The notes below the pieces were generated by a model. The model was not told the origin of the DNA. It ran no database searches and saw only the letters and a program-made list of their open reading frames with translations. A stretch of 64,000 nt of DNA from an uncultured Gemmatimonadales bacterium (GTDB lineage: Bacteria > Gemmatimonadota > Gemmatimonadetes > JACCXV01 > JAHWKZ01). How positions within the stretch are numbered: position 1 is the stretch's first letter; every line of letters starts with the position of its first letter. The stretch covers positions 25,228-89,227 of the forward strand of contig CAMYLR010000031.1 in NCBI GenBank assembly GCA_947259315.1. The letters are read 5' to 3'. Below are positions 52,220-61,343 of the stretch, piece after piece. Made by a program: the position numbers and the translations under genes.

Positions 52220-52705
52220 ATGAGGTTTACGACCCAGGCGGAGTATGGCCTGATCTGTAGCCTCCATCTGGCCCGGTTCGGAACCGAGGGGCCGGTGGCG
52301 GCGCGGGAGTTGGCCGAGCTCGAGAACCTGCCAGCAGACTACACGGAGAAGATCCTACGTCGGCTCAGGCAGGCCGGACTGGTGACTGCGGTGCGCGGCG
52401 TTACTGGCGGCTTTCAGTTGGCGCACGATCCGAACGAGATCACCGTGAAGAACGTGATCGACGCCACCGAGGGACAGACATTCGAGGTCAATTGCAAGTT
52501 GCACCCGGTCGGACCCGACCGGTGTGGCGAGACCCATGTCTGCTCGATTCGCCCAGTCTGGTACGCGCTCAGAGAGCGCATCGATGAGCTGCTCTCCGAC
52601 ATCCGGTTGAGCGATCTAATCGAGGAAAACGAGGCTGGGGTCCAAGCACTAATCGACATTACTTGGGGATCCGACGAGCCAGAAGAGGCGACGGCGGGCA
52701 GATAG
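52220..52705 (+). CDS. Rrf2-family Fe-S-sensing regulator of the suf operon
   Basis: The 161-residue protein has an N-terminal winged helix (MRFTTQAEYGLICSLHLA, KILRRLRQAGLVTAVRGVTG) typical of Rrf2/IscR/SufR regulators. Three Cys in NCKLHPVGPDRCGETHVCSI occupy the cluster-binding loop, as expected for an Fe-S sensor. It directly precedes sufCBD-Rieske-SU by 40 bases. An IscR-like site overlaps its own promoter, so it probably represses its own operon when its cluster is loaded. Whether it acts like IscR or SufR cannot be settled here. Confidence 0.88.
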   Translation: MRFTTQAEYGLICSLHLARFGTEGPVAARELAELENLPADYTEKILRRLRQAGLVTAVRGVTGGFQLAHDPNEITVKNVIDATEGQTFEVNCKLHPVGPDRCGETHVCSIRPVWYALRERIDELLSDIRLSDLIEENEAGVQALIDITWGSDEPEEATAGR

Positions 52706-52745
52706 ACACGATTCCAACCATCAGAATTCTAGTCGAGGGATAGTA

Positions 52746-53519
52746 ATGACGGGAAAGAAGGAACTACTGGTAATCGAGGATCTCCACGCCGCGGTTGAGG
52801 GGAACGAGATCCTCCGCGGTGTCGATCTGACCATTCACGAAGGCGAGCTCCATGCGTTGATGGGCCCCAATGGGTCCGGCAAGTCGACTCTGGCCAAGAT
52901 CGTCGCCGGCCATCCGGCGTACGCGGTCACTAAGGGCTCGATTCGCTACCGAGGCGAGGACTTGCTCGGGCTCGAGGTCGATGAGCGGGCGCGAAAGGGG
53001 TTATTCCTGGCGTTTCAATACCCGAGCGAGATCCCGGGTGTCACGATCGCCCAGTTTCTACGCCACGCGAAGTCGGCTCGCACCGGCGAGGACATCTCGG
53101 TGCTCGATTTCTACGATGATCTCAAGGTGGCCATGCAGAAGCTCGACGTCGACGAGAAGTTCGCCGAGCGGTTCGTCAACGATGGCTTTTCGGGAGGCGA
53201 GAAAAAGCGCAACGAGATCCTCCAGATGGCGATGCTGAAGCCGAACCTGGCGCTACTCGACGAGACCGATTCTGGGCTCGACATCGACGCGCTCAAGATC
53301 GTCTCCGATGGCGTTAACACGCTACACCGCGAGCGTGAACATCTCGGCGTGTTGATCATCACCCACTACCAGCGGATCCTCAATTACATCCAGCCCGACT
53401 TCGTTCACGTTATGGTCGACGGCAAGATCGTTCGTTCCGGCGATCGAGAGCTCGCCACGCACCTCGAGACAGAGGGCTATGAGTCAATGCGCGGTCAACT
53501 GACCGCTGCCGGTAGTTAA
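52746..53519 (+). CDS. sufC: Fe-S cluster assembly ATPase SufC
   Basis: SufC is the soluble ABC-type ATPase of the SufBCD scaffold. The 257-residue protein has Walker [17 protein letters not shown], signature [17 protein letters not shown], Walker [18 protein letters not shown] and the switch His in [24 protein letters not shown] is the SufC-type Q-loop region. The length is standard. GAGGG lies just before the ATG at 52746. sufB follows 11 bases downstream. Confidence 0.96.
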   Translation: MTGKKELLVIEDLHAAVEGNEILRGVDLTIHEGELHALMGPNGSGKSTLAKIVAGHPAYAVTKGSIRYRGEDLLGLEVDERARKGLFLAFQYPSEIPGVTIAQFLRHAKSARTGEDISVLDFYDDLKVAMQKLDVDEKFAERFVNDGFSGGEKKRNEILQMAMLKPNLALLDETDSGLDIDALKIVSDGVNTLHREREHLGVLIITHYQRILNYIQPDFVHVMVDGKIVRSGDRELATHLETEGYESMRGQLTAAGS

Positions 53520-53530
53520 GGGGGTACTCG

Positions 53531-54940
53531 ATGCCGAAAGATCAGAACGTCGCCGCGCTCAACCTCGACGATTACAAGTACGGTTTCAAAGACCCCGACT
53601 CCTACGTTTTCAAGAGCGAGAAGGGGCTGTCGAGGCAGATCGTCGAGCAGATCTCGGAGATGAAGGAAGAGCCGGATTGGATGCGGAAGTTCCGCCTCAA
53701 GGGGCTCGAGATCTACGAATCCAAGCCCGTGCCAAAGTGGGGCGCCGATCTGTCGGGACTCAACATGGACGAAATCTACTTCTACGTGAAGCCGTCCGAA
53801 GGTGAAGGGCGGACGTGGGACGAGGTACCAGAAGACATCAAGCGCACGTTCGATCGACTCGGAATTCCCGAAGCCGAGCAGAAGTCGTTGTCCGGCGTCG
53901 GGGCGCAGTACGAGAGCGAGATGGTGTACCACCGGATCAAGGACGACCTGGCAGCGCAGGGAGTCATCTTCGATTCGATCGAGGACGGTCTCAAGAAGCA
54001 CCCGGACCTCTTCAAGCGCTACTTCGCGACGGTCATCCCGCCACACGACAACAAGTATGCCGCGCTCAACTCAGCGGTGTGGTCAGGTGGCTCGTTTATT
54101 TATGTGCCACCAGGTGTCGAAGTCGACATCCCGTTGCAGGCGTACTTCCGGGTCAACTCGGAGAACCTGGGTCAGTTCGAGCGGACGCTGATTATCGCCG
54201 ATGAAGGCTCCAAACTGCACTACATCGAGGGGTGCACCGCGCCGACGTACTCAACCGACTCTTTCCACAGCGGTGTGATCGAGATCATCGTGAATCGGGG
54301 CGCCAACGTTCGGTACACGACGATCCAGAACTGGTCGAACAACATGTACAACTTGGTCACTCAGCGGGCGCGGGTGGAGGAAGACGCACGCATGGCGTGG
54401 CTGGACGGCAACCTCGGCTCCAAGATCACGATGAAGTATCCGTCGTGTTATCTGATGGGACGGGGTGCTTCGGGCGAGATCATGTCGATCGCCTACGCTG
54501 GCCCCGGCCAGCACCAGGACGCCGGGGGCAAGATGGTCCACGCCGCCCCCCATACCACCAGCGAGATCATCTCGAAGTCGATCTCCAAGGGAGCGGGCCG
54601 GTCCACTTACCGCGGTCTGGTCCAGGTCCAGAAAGGCGCTCACAACGCGTCGAGCAACGTCGAGTGTGACGCATTGCTGCTGGATGAAAACGCCCGGACC
54701 GATACGTATCCGTACATCGAGATTGACGAGAACGATGCGTCGATCGGTCACGAGGCGACGGTCTCGAAGATCGGTGACGAGCAATTGTTCTACCTGATGC
54801 AGAGGGGACTCGCCGATGACGAGGCGCGGACGATGGTCGTGCGTGGCTTCATCGAGCCGATTTCAAAACATCTGCCACTCGAGTACGCGGTCGAGTTGAA
54901 CCGTCTAGTCGAGCTCGAGATGGAGGGGTCGGTCGGGTAA
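53531..54940 (+). CDS. sufB: Fe-S cluster assembly scaffold SufB
   Basis: SufB with SufC and SufD builds [4Fe-4S] or [2Fe-2S] clusters. The 469-residue protein shows family blocks: [77 protein letters not shown] and [18 protein letters not shown]. The conserved Cys in the SNVECDAL segment is the usual cluster/sulfur site. An AGGGGG sequence precedes the start. The length is normal. Confidence 0.96.
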   Translation: MPKDQNVAALNLDDYKYGFKDPDSYVFKSEKGLSRQIVEQISEMKEEPDWMRKFRLKGLEIYESKPVPKWGADLSGLNMDEIYFYVKPSEGEGRTWDEVPEDIKRTFDRLGIPEAEQKSLSGVGAQYESEMVYHRIKDDLAAQGVIFDSIEDGLKKHPDLFKRYFATVIPPHDNKYAALNSAVWSGGSFIYVPPGVEVDIPLQAYFRVNSENLGQFERTLIIADEGSKLHYIEGCTAPTYSTDSFHSGVIEIIVNRGANVRYTTIQNWSNNMYNLVTQRARVEEDARMAWLDGNLGSKITMKYPSCYLMGRGASGEIMSIAYAGPGQHQDAGGKMVHAAPHTTSEIISKSISKGAGRSTYRGLVQVQKGAHNASSNVECDALLLDENARTDTYPYIEIDENDASIGHEATVSKIGDEQLFYLMQRGLADDEARTMVVRGFIEPISKHLPLEYAVELNRLVELEMEGSVG

Positions 54941-55028
54941 CGGTCCGAGCGGCGCAAGGCATCAAAAACTAAAACGGATAGCGACGAACCATACCGAAGT
55001 ACGTAATCGAATGGGAGATAGCCTGGAC

Positions 55029-56396
55029 ATGAGCGAAACAGCGACTACCACGGACATCGGGACCGCGCCTACCGTGCGCGGAGAGATCAGCCCCGAAACC
55101 GTGAGTGCGATCGTGACCGCCCGAAACGAGCCTGATTGGATGGCTGCGCGCCGCCAACACGCGTGGGACGTCTATCGTGAGACCCCGATGCCGACCACCA
55201 AGGACGAAGAGTGGCGGTATACGGATTTGTCAAAGATCGACTGGCAGGAGTTGGCGATGATGGACCCGTCGCCGCCCGTGGGGGTTGATGACCGGGGTCA
55301 CATTCCGGCCGAGATTCAGGTCGCGCTGCACTTGGACGATCCTTCATCGGCGTGGTCTGTCGATCACAACTCGACAGCTATTTACCAACAAATCGACGAG
55401 GAACTGACCCGCCAGGGAGTGGTGTTTGTCGATCTCGCTGAAGCGATCGCGAATCACCCCGAGCTCCTTCAGAAGTACTTCATGACAAGCGCGGTAACGC
55501 CCGAATTTGGCAAGCTCGCGGCGCTCCATGGGGCTCTTGTTTCGGGCGGTAGAGTGCTCTACGTCCCCGCCGGTGTCGAGATCGAGCTGCCGGTCAACGC
55601 TTTCCACTGGCTCGATATCGAGCGAACGGCGCTGTTTCCACATACTCTGGTGATCGCCGGTCCGCAGAGTAAGGTCACATACGTTGAAGAGTGCGCCTCC
55701 CCGGCCCACGCCCAGGAAGGCTTGACGATGAACTGCGGCGTGACTGAGATCATCGCCGAGGAGGGCGCCAACGTGCGCTACGCGATAGTCCAGCAATGGG
55801 GGCGGCACGTCTTTCACTACCAGGCGGTGAGGGTTTTTGCTCACAAGGACGCTCAGATACAGACGCTGTTGGTGACGTTGGGAGCCGGGGTTGCCCGCTC
55901 CGACGTCGAGACCGATCTGCAAGCCGAGGGCGCCCACTCGGAGATGCTGGGGATCTACCTTGGCGACTCCGAACAGCACTTCGATCACTACACGTACCAG
56001 CTGCACCAGGCACCGCACGCGGGCTCGGACCTGCTCTACAAGGGGGCGCTCAAGGACCGCTCGCGGTCGGTGTTTCGGGGCATGATCCGGGTCATGCCTG
56101 GAGCCCAGGGAACGGATGCGTATCAGACCAACCGCAACTTGATCCTATCGGAAGACGCGCACGCCGACTCGCTGCCCAATCTGGAGATCGAGGCCGACGA
56201 CGTACGCTGTTCTCACGGTGCGACGATCGGTCAACAAGACGAGCAACAGATCTTCTACTTGATGAGCCGCGGTCTCAGTCGAGATGATGCGGAGAAGCTC
56301 ATCGTGTACGGTTTCTTCGAGGAAGTGCTGGCCCGCGTCCCGGTCGATTGGCTCCACAAGCGGCTGACGCGTGTCATCGAACGCAAGCTCGGTTAG
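55029..56396 (+). CDS. sufD: Fe-S cluster assembly protein SufD
   Basis: SufD is the SufB paralogue in the SufBCD complex. From ATG 55029 (GGGAGA nine bases upstream; an in-frame ATG at 55011 lacks one) it has 455 residues. Family blocks are KDEEWRYTDLSKIDW, VLYVPAGVEIELPVNAFHW, RSVFRGMIRVMPGAQGTDAY, NLILSEDAHADSLPNLEIEA and CSHGATIGQQDEQQIFYL. The conserved HGATIG segment is present. It is followed 10 bases later by the Rieske gene. Confidence 0.94.
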   Translation: MSETATTTDIGTAPTVRGEISPETVSAIVTARNEPDWMAARRQHAWDVYRETPMPTTKDEEWRYTDLSKIDWQELAMMDPSPPVGVDDRGHIPAEIQVALHLDDPSSAWSVDHNSTAIYQQIDEELTRQGVVFVDLAEAIANHPELLQKYFMTSAVTPEFGKLAALHGALVSGGRVLYVPAGVEIELPVNAFHWLDIERTALFPHTLVIAGPQSKVTYVEECASPAHAQEGLTMNCGVTEIIAEEGANVRYAIVQQWGRHVFHYQAVRVFAHKDAQIQTLLVTLGAGVARSDVETDLQAEGAHSEMLGIYLGDSEQHFDHYTYQLHQAPHAGSDLLYKGALKDRSRSVFRGMIRVMPGAQGTDAYQTNRNLILSEDAHADSLPNLEIEADDVRCSHGATIGQQDEQQIFYLMSRGLSRDDAEKLIVYGFFEEVLARVPVDWLHKRLTRVIERKLG

Positions 56397-56406
56397 GAGG
56401 TCGAGA

Positions 56407-56748
56407 ATGGCCGAGTTCGTGAAGATCGCCGTGGCAGATGAGATTCCTGCCGGCGAGATGTGCGGCTACGAGATGAACGGAGTCAAGGTGGGGGTGGCCA
56501 ACGTCGACGGTGAGTTTCACGCGTTTCACGATTGCTGCACGCATCAGCAGTACACGTTGACGGACAGTTTCTTGATGGGTGAGCGGCTTACGTGCGACTG
56601 GCACGGGGCATCATTCGACATCAAGACCGGTGAGGTGCTCGCGCTGCCGGCAACCAAGCGGTTGCCGAAATTCGAGGTCGAGGTGAGAGAGGGCGAGATC
56701 TGGGTGGCCGTCCCAGCTGCCGACGAGATCGATCTACCGCCCGAATAA
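56407..56748 (+). CDS. Rieske-type [2Fe-2S] ferredoxin in the suf operon
   Basis: The 113-residue protein has GGAGG seven bases before its ATG. The Rieske ligands are CTH in DCCTHQQYTLTDS and CDWH in LTCDWHGASFDIKTGEVL, that is C-x-H and C-x2-H. It resembles the small ferredoxins annotated as ferredoxin subunits of non-haem oxygenases. Similar genes sit in suf operons of other phyla (for example Actinobacteria). It may supply electrons for cluster assembly or be a cluster acceptor. No oxygenase subunit is nearby. Confidence 0.92.
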   Translation: MAEFVKIAVADEIPAGEMCGYEMNGVKVGVANVDGEFHAFHDCCTHQQYTLTDSFLMGERLTCDWHGASFDIKTGEVLALPATKRLPKFEVEVREGEIWVAVPAADEIDLPPE

Positions 56749-56749
56749 C

Positions 56750-58042
56750 GTGAGTGCTCCGAAGACCGCCAGCCAAGCTGATTCGTTGCCCGCCGAGCTA
56801 ACCGAGTCGCCGCTGGACATCGATGCAATACGGGCCGAGTTCCCGATCCTCGATCAGCAGGTTCACGGGCACCGTCTCGTGTACCTCGACAGTGCCGCGT
56901 CGGCGCAGCGTCCAGCGGTAGTCATCCGCACGATCGCCGACTACTACACCAAAGACCACGCCAACGTCCATCGAGGCGCTCACGAGCTCTCGGTGCGCGC
57001 CACCCGACGATACGAGGATGCACGCGGCAAGGTGGCTCGTTTCCTGGGCGCCGGGCGCGCCGACGAGGTCGTGTTCACGCGATCGACAACCGAGTCGATC
57101 AACCTCGTCAGCATGACGTGGGGCATAGCCAATCTGGGCCCCGGCGACGTGGTCGTGGTGAGCGAGATGGAGCACCACTCCAACCTGGTGCCGTGGCAGA
57201 TCGTTTGCGAGCGCACAGGGGCCGAGATCCAGGCGATCCGGGTCACCGACGATCAGCGGTTGGATCTCGACCACTTGGACGCGCTGCTTGGCTCGGGCGA
57301 TGTGCGGCTCGTTGCGACTGGCCACGTATCCAATGCTATTGGCACGATCCACCCGGTGGACGAGATCGCTCGTCGGGCCCACGAAGCGGGCGCGCTGTAC
57401 CTGATCGATGGTGCTCAGGCGGCTCCCCAGCTGCCGATCGATGTCCGCGCGATCGACTGTGACTTCTACACTTTCAGCGGCCACAAGGCGTGCGGTCCGA
57501 CGGGGATCGGGGCGTTGTGGGCGCGGCGCGAGTTGCTCGACGCGATGCCTCCCTATCAAGGCGGTGGCGAGATGATCGAAGAGGTCAGAATCGAGCGCTC
57601 GACGTACGCTGCGGTGCCACACAAGTTTGAAGCCGGCACACCGAACATCGCCGGTGCGATCGGTTTTGGGGCGGCGGTCGATTTCCTGCAAGCGCTGGAC
57701 CCCGAGACGATCCACGCGCACGAGAAGCGGATCGCGCGGCTCGTACTCGAAAGATTGGCTGACGAGTTCAAGGCGATCACCCTGTATGGCCCTGCGCCCG
57801 ACGTCGCACGGGCCGGCGTCGTGTCGTTCACGTTGGCCGACATCCACCCCCACGACTTGGCGACGATCCTCGATCACGAGGGGGTCGCTATCCGGGCCGG
57901 TCATCACTGTTGCCAACCGCTCATGCGTAGGCTCGGTGTGGCGGCGACCGCGCGGGCGTCGTTCTATCTGTACAATGCGGAGGATGATCTGGAAGCGTTG
58001 GTGCGTGGTTTACACCGGGCGCAGGAACTCTTCCGGGTATGA
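56750..58042 (+). CDS. sufS: Cysteine desulfurase SufS
   Basis: SufS takes sulfur from cysteine for cluster assembly. The 430-residue PLP enzyme has VYLDSAASAQRPAVVIRTI, ANVHRGAHELSVRAT, the PLP Lys in FYTFSGHKACGPTGIGALW and the catalytic Cys in AIRAGHHCCQPLMRRLG. EMEHHSNLVPWQ is also diagnostic of group II desulfurases. It starts with GTG just after the Rieske stop, and sufU follows, the usual partner that accepts the persulfide. Confidence 0.95.
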   Translation: MSAPKTASQADSLPAELTESPLDIDAIRAEFPILDQQVHGHRLVYLDSAASAQRPAVVIRTIADYYTKDHANVHRGAHELSVRATRRYEDARGKVARFLGAGRADEVVFTRSTTESINLVSMTWGIANLGPGDVVVVSEMEHHSNLVPWQIVCERTGAEIQAIRVTDDQRLDLDHLDALLGSGDVRLVATGHVSNAIGTIHPVDEIARRAHEAGALYLIDGAQAAPQLPIDVRAIDCDFYTFSGHKACGPTGIGALWARRELLDAMPPYQGGGEMIEEVRIERSTYAAVPHKFEAGTPNIAGAIGFGAAVDFLQALDPETIHAHEKRIARLVLERLADEFKAITLYGPAPDVARAGVVSFTLADIHPHDLATILDHEGVAIRAGHHCCQPLMRRLGVAATARASFYLYNAEDDLEALVRGLHRAQELFRV

Positions 58043-58073
58043 CGCACGCCTCACTGCGGGATCACGTAGCGTG

Positions 58074-58598
58074 ATGCTGGAATCGATCTTCCGCGAGCTC
58101 ATCCTCGAGCACTACCGCAAGCCTCGCAACAAGGGCGCGCTAGAGAATCCGACAGTCACGGTTTCGATGCGCAACCCGATGTGCGGCGACGAGATCGATC
58201 TCATGTTGACGATCGATGGTGACCGCATCGAAGCGGTTGGCTTCACCGGCCAGGGGTGCTCGATCAGCCAAGCCTCGGTGTCGATGATGACACAGGGTGT
58301 CATCGGTCGCTCGATCGACGCGGCGCTCGATCTAGAGAAGCGGTTCGTGGCTTTGATGCGTGATGATGAAGGGGCTAGCGAGGACCGGAAGTTGGGAGAT
58401 CTGCGCGCGCTTCAGGGGGTGGCCAAGCTTCCAGTTCGAATCAAGTGCGCGCTGCTGGGGTGGAATGCTCTCGATGAGGCGATCAAAGCGCACCAGAAGT
58501 CACCGACCGGTGCGATGGGTGAGAAGCTCGAGTTCGAGGATCTGACTGAACTGCCCGCGGGGTTCGACCCGGCAACGCACAAAGACGACCTGCCTTAG
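58074..58598 (+). CDS. sufU: SufU sulfur-transfer/scaffold protein
   Basis: SufU is a zinc-dependent sulfurtransferase that receives persulfide from SufS. From ATG 58074 (GTG at 58071 also possible) the 174-residue protein has FRELILEHYRKPRNKGAL, NPMCGDEIDLML, GFTGQGCSISQASVSMM and PVRIKCALLGWNAL. The three Cys and the Asp of CGDE are the zinc ligands. The C-terminus has an extra tail of about 25 residues. A 32-base gap separates it from sufS. It ends the suf operon; the 154 bases after it hold no recognised feature. Confidence 0.93.
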   Translation: MLESIFRELILEHYRKPRNKGALENPTVTVSMRNPMCGDEIDLMLTIDGDRIEAVGFTGQGCSISQASVSMMTQGVIGRSIDAALDLEKRFVALMRDDEGASEDRKLGDLRALQGVAKLPVRIKCALLGWNALDEAIKAHQKSPTGAMGEKLEFEDLTELPAGFDPATHKDDLP

Positions 58599-58752
58599 TT
58601 TTTTCGGCTCTTTAGTCGGCCCGGTGATGAACCGGACGGTGAGATTTGATCCAACGCATCGCTTCGCACTCCCGACACGAGCTTCGGTTCTTGGTTAGCG
58701 ATGGAACTCTAATCTGCGGCAGCGACGAGAGCGACGGTGCGCCGTCGATGAC

Positions 58753-59811
58753 CTAGCAGCCGTAACTGGAGCCGGAGAACCACTCGTGCAGGGTGTCGTC
58801 GCGAAACGCGTAAATCGCGAACGCGTGGTGCTCCCAGCCTTCTACTTGGTAGAACAGCTCGGCTACGCCGTCGCCGTCGATGTCGACGACTTCCGCCAGA
58901 TGGTACCCGAAGCCGGCTTTGCTGCTGGGGGTGGCCTGCTTGAGCGTCAGCAGCACTCGCGGAACTGTTCCCGGACCCTGGTCCTCGACCCACATCAGGA
59001 TGCTGGCGTAGAACGGCTCGTTTTCCGGCGCTGACTCGGGTGCGTCATTATCCGGCGGAATCACGACCGCCTCGACAACACCCATCGCCTCGGCCCACCC
59101 GTCCCGGTCCAAGTCGAAGGTGCGAAACCCCTCGGCCCAACTCCATCGGGGTTCCCCCCACCGCGCGTCAGGGCGATCAAGTGCGGCTTCGTAGTGAGCG
59201 AGCGAATCGCTGGCCATCCGCATGATCGCCTCTCTGAGTCGTTCGGTCGCCGCCGGATTGAACAACGAGTCCCACCCGAACTCGACCTGAGACACCGGTT
59301 GGCTGAGTGCCAAGTAGTAGTTGAGCGTGTACTCGTACTCGAAACCGCGTCCGGAGACGGCCAACGAAGTGACGCGCGGATCGAATCGGCCAAACCGGAT
59401 GTACTCGTCGGGCAAGCTCAGGTTGCCGGTGCCGACCCGAACCGGACTGCAGCTGTATATGGCGGTCTCTATCTCCGTTACGCTGAACTCGCCGATGGCG
59501 TCGCCGTGATGATAGATCGTGAAGTCGCGGATCGTGGCGAGCGGTGTCTCGCGGTCGGTCTGGAACTCGTCGTCACCGGTAAGTGGGTGGACCCCGAACG
59601 TCACGGCCTCGGCCAACGAACCGTTCTCCAGCAGAGCTATCGGATAGATCTCACCGCGTACGGAGTGGGGCAGATTCTCGCGTCTGAGTTGAAGCAATGC
59701 GACCAATTGTCGCGCCGAATCCGTAGTGTCGGCGACCGCCGCCATGTTGGCTGGCGTCGAGGCATCCTGGCCAGCCAGGAGTGCGATGAGGAGGAGCGGC
59801 GCGATTCCCAT
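58753..59811 (-). CDS. Secreted hypothetical protein with Asp-rich repeat motifs
   Basis: I do not recognise this 352-residue protein. It has a signal peptide (APLLLIALLAGQDAS). Two loop motifs with the D-x-D-x-D-G pattern of calcium-binding FG-GAP/VCBS-like repeats are visible: FDLDRDGWAEAMGVV and VVDIDGDGVAELFYQVEG. These suggest a beta-propeller or dockerin-like fold. Few Cys are present (YSCSPVR and a terminal YGC). It lies between suf and the minus-strand peroxidase operon; the 149-base gap upstream holds nothing I can name. Confidence 0.65.
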   Translation of the reverse strand: MGIAPLLLIALLAGQDASTPANMAAVADTTDSARQLVALLQLRRENLPHSVRGEIYPIALLENGSLAEAVTFGVHPLTGDDEFQTDRETPLATIRDFTIYHHGDAIGEFSVTEIETAIYSCSPVRVGTGNLSLPDEYIRFGRFDPRVTSLAVSGRGFEYEYTLNYYLALSQPVSQVEFGWDSLFNPAATERLREAIMRMASDSLAHYEAALDRPDARWGEPRWSWAEGFRTFDLDRDGWAEAMGVVEAVVIPPDNDAPESAPENEPFYASILMWVEDQGPGTVPRVLLTLKQATPSSKAGFGYHLAEVVDIDGDGVAELFYQVEGWEHHAFAIYAFRDDTLHEWFSGSSYGC

Positions 59812-59960
59812 CGGAGACGCAAAAACCTGTGCACCAACCGTGCCATATGGGTCACAAGGTGGTCGTTTCTATCAAAACGCGCGGTGGGTGTGAGAGGCGG
59901 TGGAACGGGGGCCGGTTTTTTTGCGAACGCCGGAGGCATCGTGCGCCTGAAGGCGCACCA

Positions 59961-60515
59961 TCATGGCTCGTCTTCGCCCCAGTACGGTTCTAGCTCCACC
60001 CCGAGCCCGTCGGCCAACCGGTTTACGAACGCGAAGTAGGCCGTGACCTGGGCGATGTCGAGGATGGCGGTGTCGTCAAAACCAGCCGAACGTAGCGTTT
60101 CCACATCAGATGGGGACATCGCCTGCGGCTCACGGGTCAGCTTGACCGCGTAGTCGAGCATGGCGCGATCGGTGGGGCTCAGCTTGGCGGTCCGGTAGTC
60201 GTGTGAGAGCTGAGACACCAGTTCGTCGTCGCGCGTCAGCCTACGGAGACCCGCTCCGTGATGCAGCAGTCAATAGTGGCAGTCGTTGGTCGCTGATACG
60301 ACGACCGCGATCATCTCGCGCTGAGCGCGACTCAAGGGCGAGCGACCACGCATGATCGTCTTGTAGAACTCGTAATGCCCAGTCAACGACTCGGGATTGA
60401 GCCCGTGGATCTTCAAGATGTGGTCGACCCGGCCATCGCGCCCCGATAACCGGCGATAAACGTCAGACAGTTGGCCCTCGGCATCGTCTTCATCGATCAT
60501 ATCGATCCACGCCAC
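59961..60515 (-). CDS. AhpD-like peroxidase-related enzyme, probable selenoprotein (Cys79-His-Tyr-Sec82)
   Basis: Two apparent short frames are one gene: they share a frame and are separated only by a TGA at 60272-60270. Reading through it gives 184 residues that fit the peroxidase-related AhpD family from end to end. The parts are AWIDMIDEDDAEGQLSDVYR, MIAVVVSATNDCHY, then Sec, LLHHGAGLRRL, LSPTDRAMLDYAVKLT and TAYFAFVNRLADGLGVELE. Family members have C-x-Y-C followed by H-H; the TGA sits exactly at the second Cys. A hairpin lies just downstream of it (separate entry). AhpD-like selenoproteins with CxxU are known from marine metagenomes. The product would reduce peroxides with its redox pair. 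The alternative is a simple nonsense mutation. The start is GTG 60515. Confidence 0.7.
60243..60259 (-). promoter_or_regulatory. Candidate bacterial SECIS hairpin
   Basis: On the minus strand, ACGGAG (60259-60254), loop CGGGT (60253-60249) and CTCCGT (60248-60243) form a perfect 6-base stem with a 5-base loop. The loop begins 16 bases after the in-frame TGA and has G at its second position. This agrees with the known bacterial SECIS rules for loop distance, size and an early G in the loop. It lies inside the coding region, as bacterial SECIS elements must. Confidence 0.55.
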
Positions 60516-60521
60516 GGTGGT

Positions 60522-60893
60522 TCAGCCTTTCGGGAGCAGTTGAGCGATGAGCGCCAGGATTAGCATGAGTTGGCCAAAACCGCCGAGCAGGCCGCTGGAC
60601 AACCGACGAAACGGCGTGCTCTGGTACCGTGTCAGGGCCTGAGCTAAGCCGTCCGCGATCAGCGGAAGCAGACACGCGATCGCAATCAGCACGGTTGGCG
60701 AGCCGAGCGCGATGAACGCCAGTGCGCCGCCGGCGTTACCCGCAATGAGTCCGGTACAGCGAGCGCAGATCGGCATCTGCCAGCCCATCACCGTCAAACA
60801 TCGGTCGGGGTTCCCATGGCAGCCGATGGCGAGCGCCGCGCGCGGTCTCAACGGCCGCGGCAAGTAGACGATTGGCGGGCGCTCGGGCGCCAT
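60522..60893 (-). CDS. DUF2085 membrane protein
   Basis: The 123-residue protein has the DUF2085 signature: a Cys/His pair (IGCHGNPDRCLTVMGWQMP) and CARCTGLIAGNAGG, then three hydrophobic helices. The Cys set CH...C...CxxC may bind a metal at the membrane face. Function is unknown. Its start overlaps the stop of the zinc-ribbon gene by one base. The selenoprotein gene begins six bases after its stop, so the three form an operon. Confidence 0.85.
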   Translation of the reverse strand: MAPERPPIVYLPRPLRPRAALAIGCHGNPDRCLTVMGWQMPICARCTGLIAGNAGGALAFIALGSPTVLIAIACLLPLIADGLAQALTRYQSTPFRRLSSGLLGGFGQLMLILALIAQLLPKG

Positions 60894-61279
60894 CAGAATC
60901 CTCCCGCCTCACCGAGCATGCTGATACCGAGCACAAACACGACGTACAGCCCGGACAGCAGAATAAAGATCACAAACGGAATCCAGGTGTACTTGCAGAC
61001 ATCATCGGCCGTTCGGGGTTTGGTGTCGCGGATGAGAAACCAGGCGATGAGCGAAATGATCGGCATCGGCCACGCGCACATGTTGCCAAAGAAGAGCAGC
61101 GCCTTGACGAAGCCGGGTAGGCCTGGATCGGACGCAACGATCGGCGGCAGCCCGCCCGTGGCAGCCATCTCCGTCGCTCCGACCTCGAGCGTGTGGCCAC
61201 ATTGGCAGGAGAACGTGTGACCGGCAGAATACTGTGAAACGTCGTAAACCGTTCCGCACTGGGGACACGTCAGCTCCAT
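60893..61279 (-). CDS. Zinc-ribbon protein with two membrane helices
   Basis: From ATG 61279 (upstream GAGG) the 128-residue protein has an N-terminal zinc ribbon (MELTCPQCGTVYDVSQYSA and FSCQCGHTLEV: CxxC ... CxC) and two hydrophobic helices (LLFFGNMCAWPMPIISLIAW and WIPFVIFILLSGLYVVFVLG). No specific family is recognised. The earlier frame extension is antisense to the Nudix gene and is not used. It is the first gene of the minus-strand operon that ends in the selenoprotein. Confidence 0.75.
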   Translation of the reverse strand: MELTCPQCGTVYDVSQYSAGHTFSCQCGHTLEVGATEMAATGGLPPIVASDPGLPGFVKALLFFGNMCAWPMPIISLIAWFLIRDTKPRTADDVCKYTWIPFVIFILLSGLYVVFVLGISMLGEAGGF

Positions 61280-61343
61280 CGGACCTCGCAGGTATGGGGA
61301 GGGTGGCAGGAAATCGAGCCGCGCCCGATGTATAGTCGGCGAC

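Noticed and set aside
58039-58074. A short frame starting at the ATGA overlapping the sufS stop
   Set aside because: It ends after 11 codons and is in a different frame from SufU; the recognisable SufU N-terminus begins at 58074.
60270-60272. Treating the TGA in the AhpD-like gene as a plain nonsense mutation
   Set aside because: It falls exactly on the catalytic second Cys, both halves remain well conserved, and a SECIS-like hairpin is correctly placed. It stays the main alternative until Sec genes are checked.
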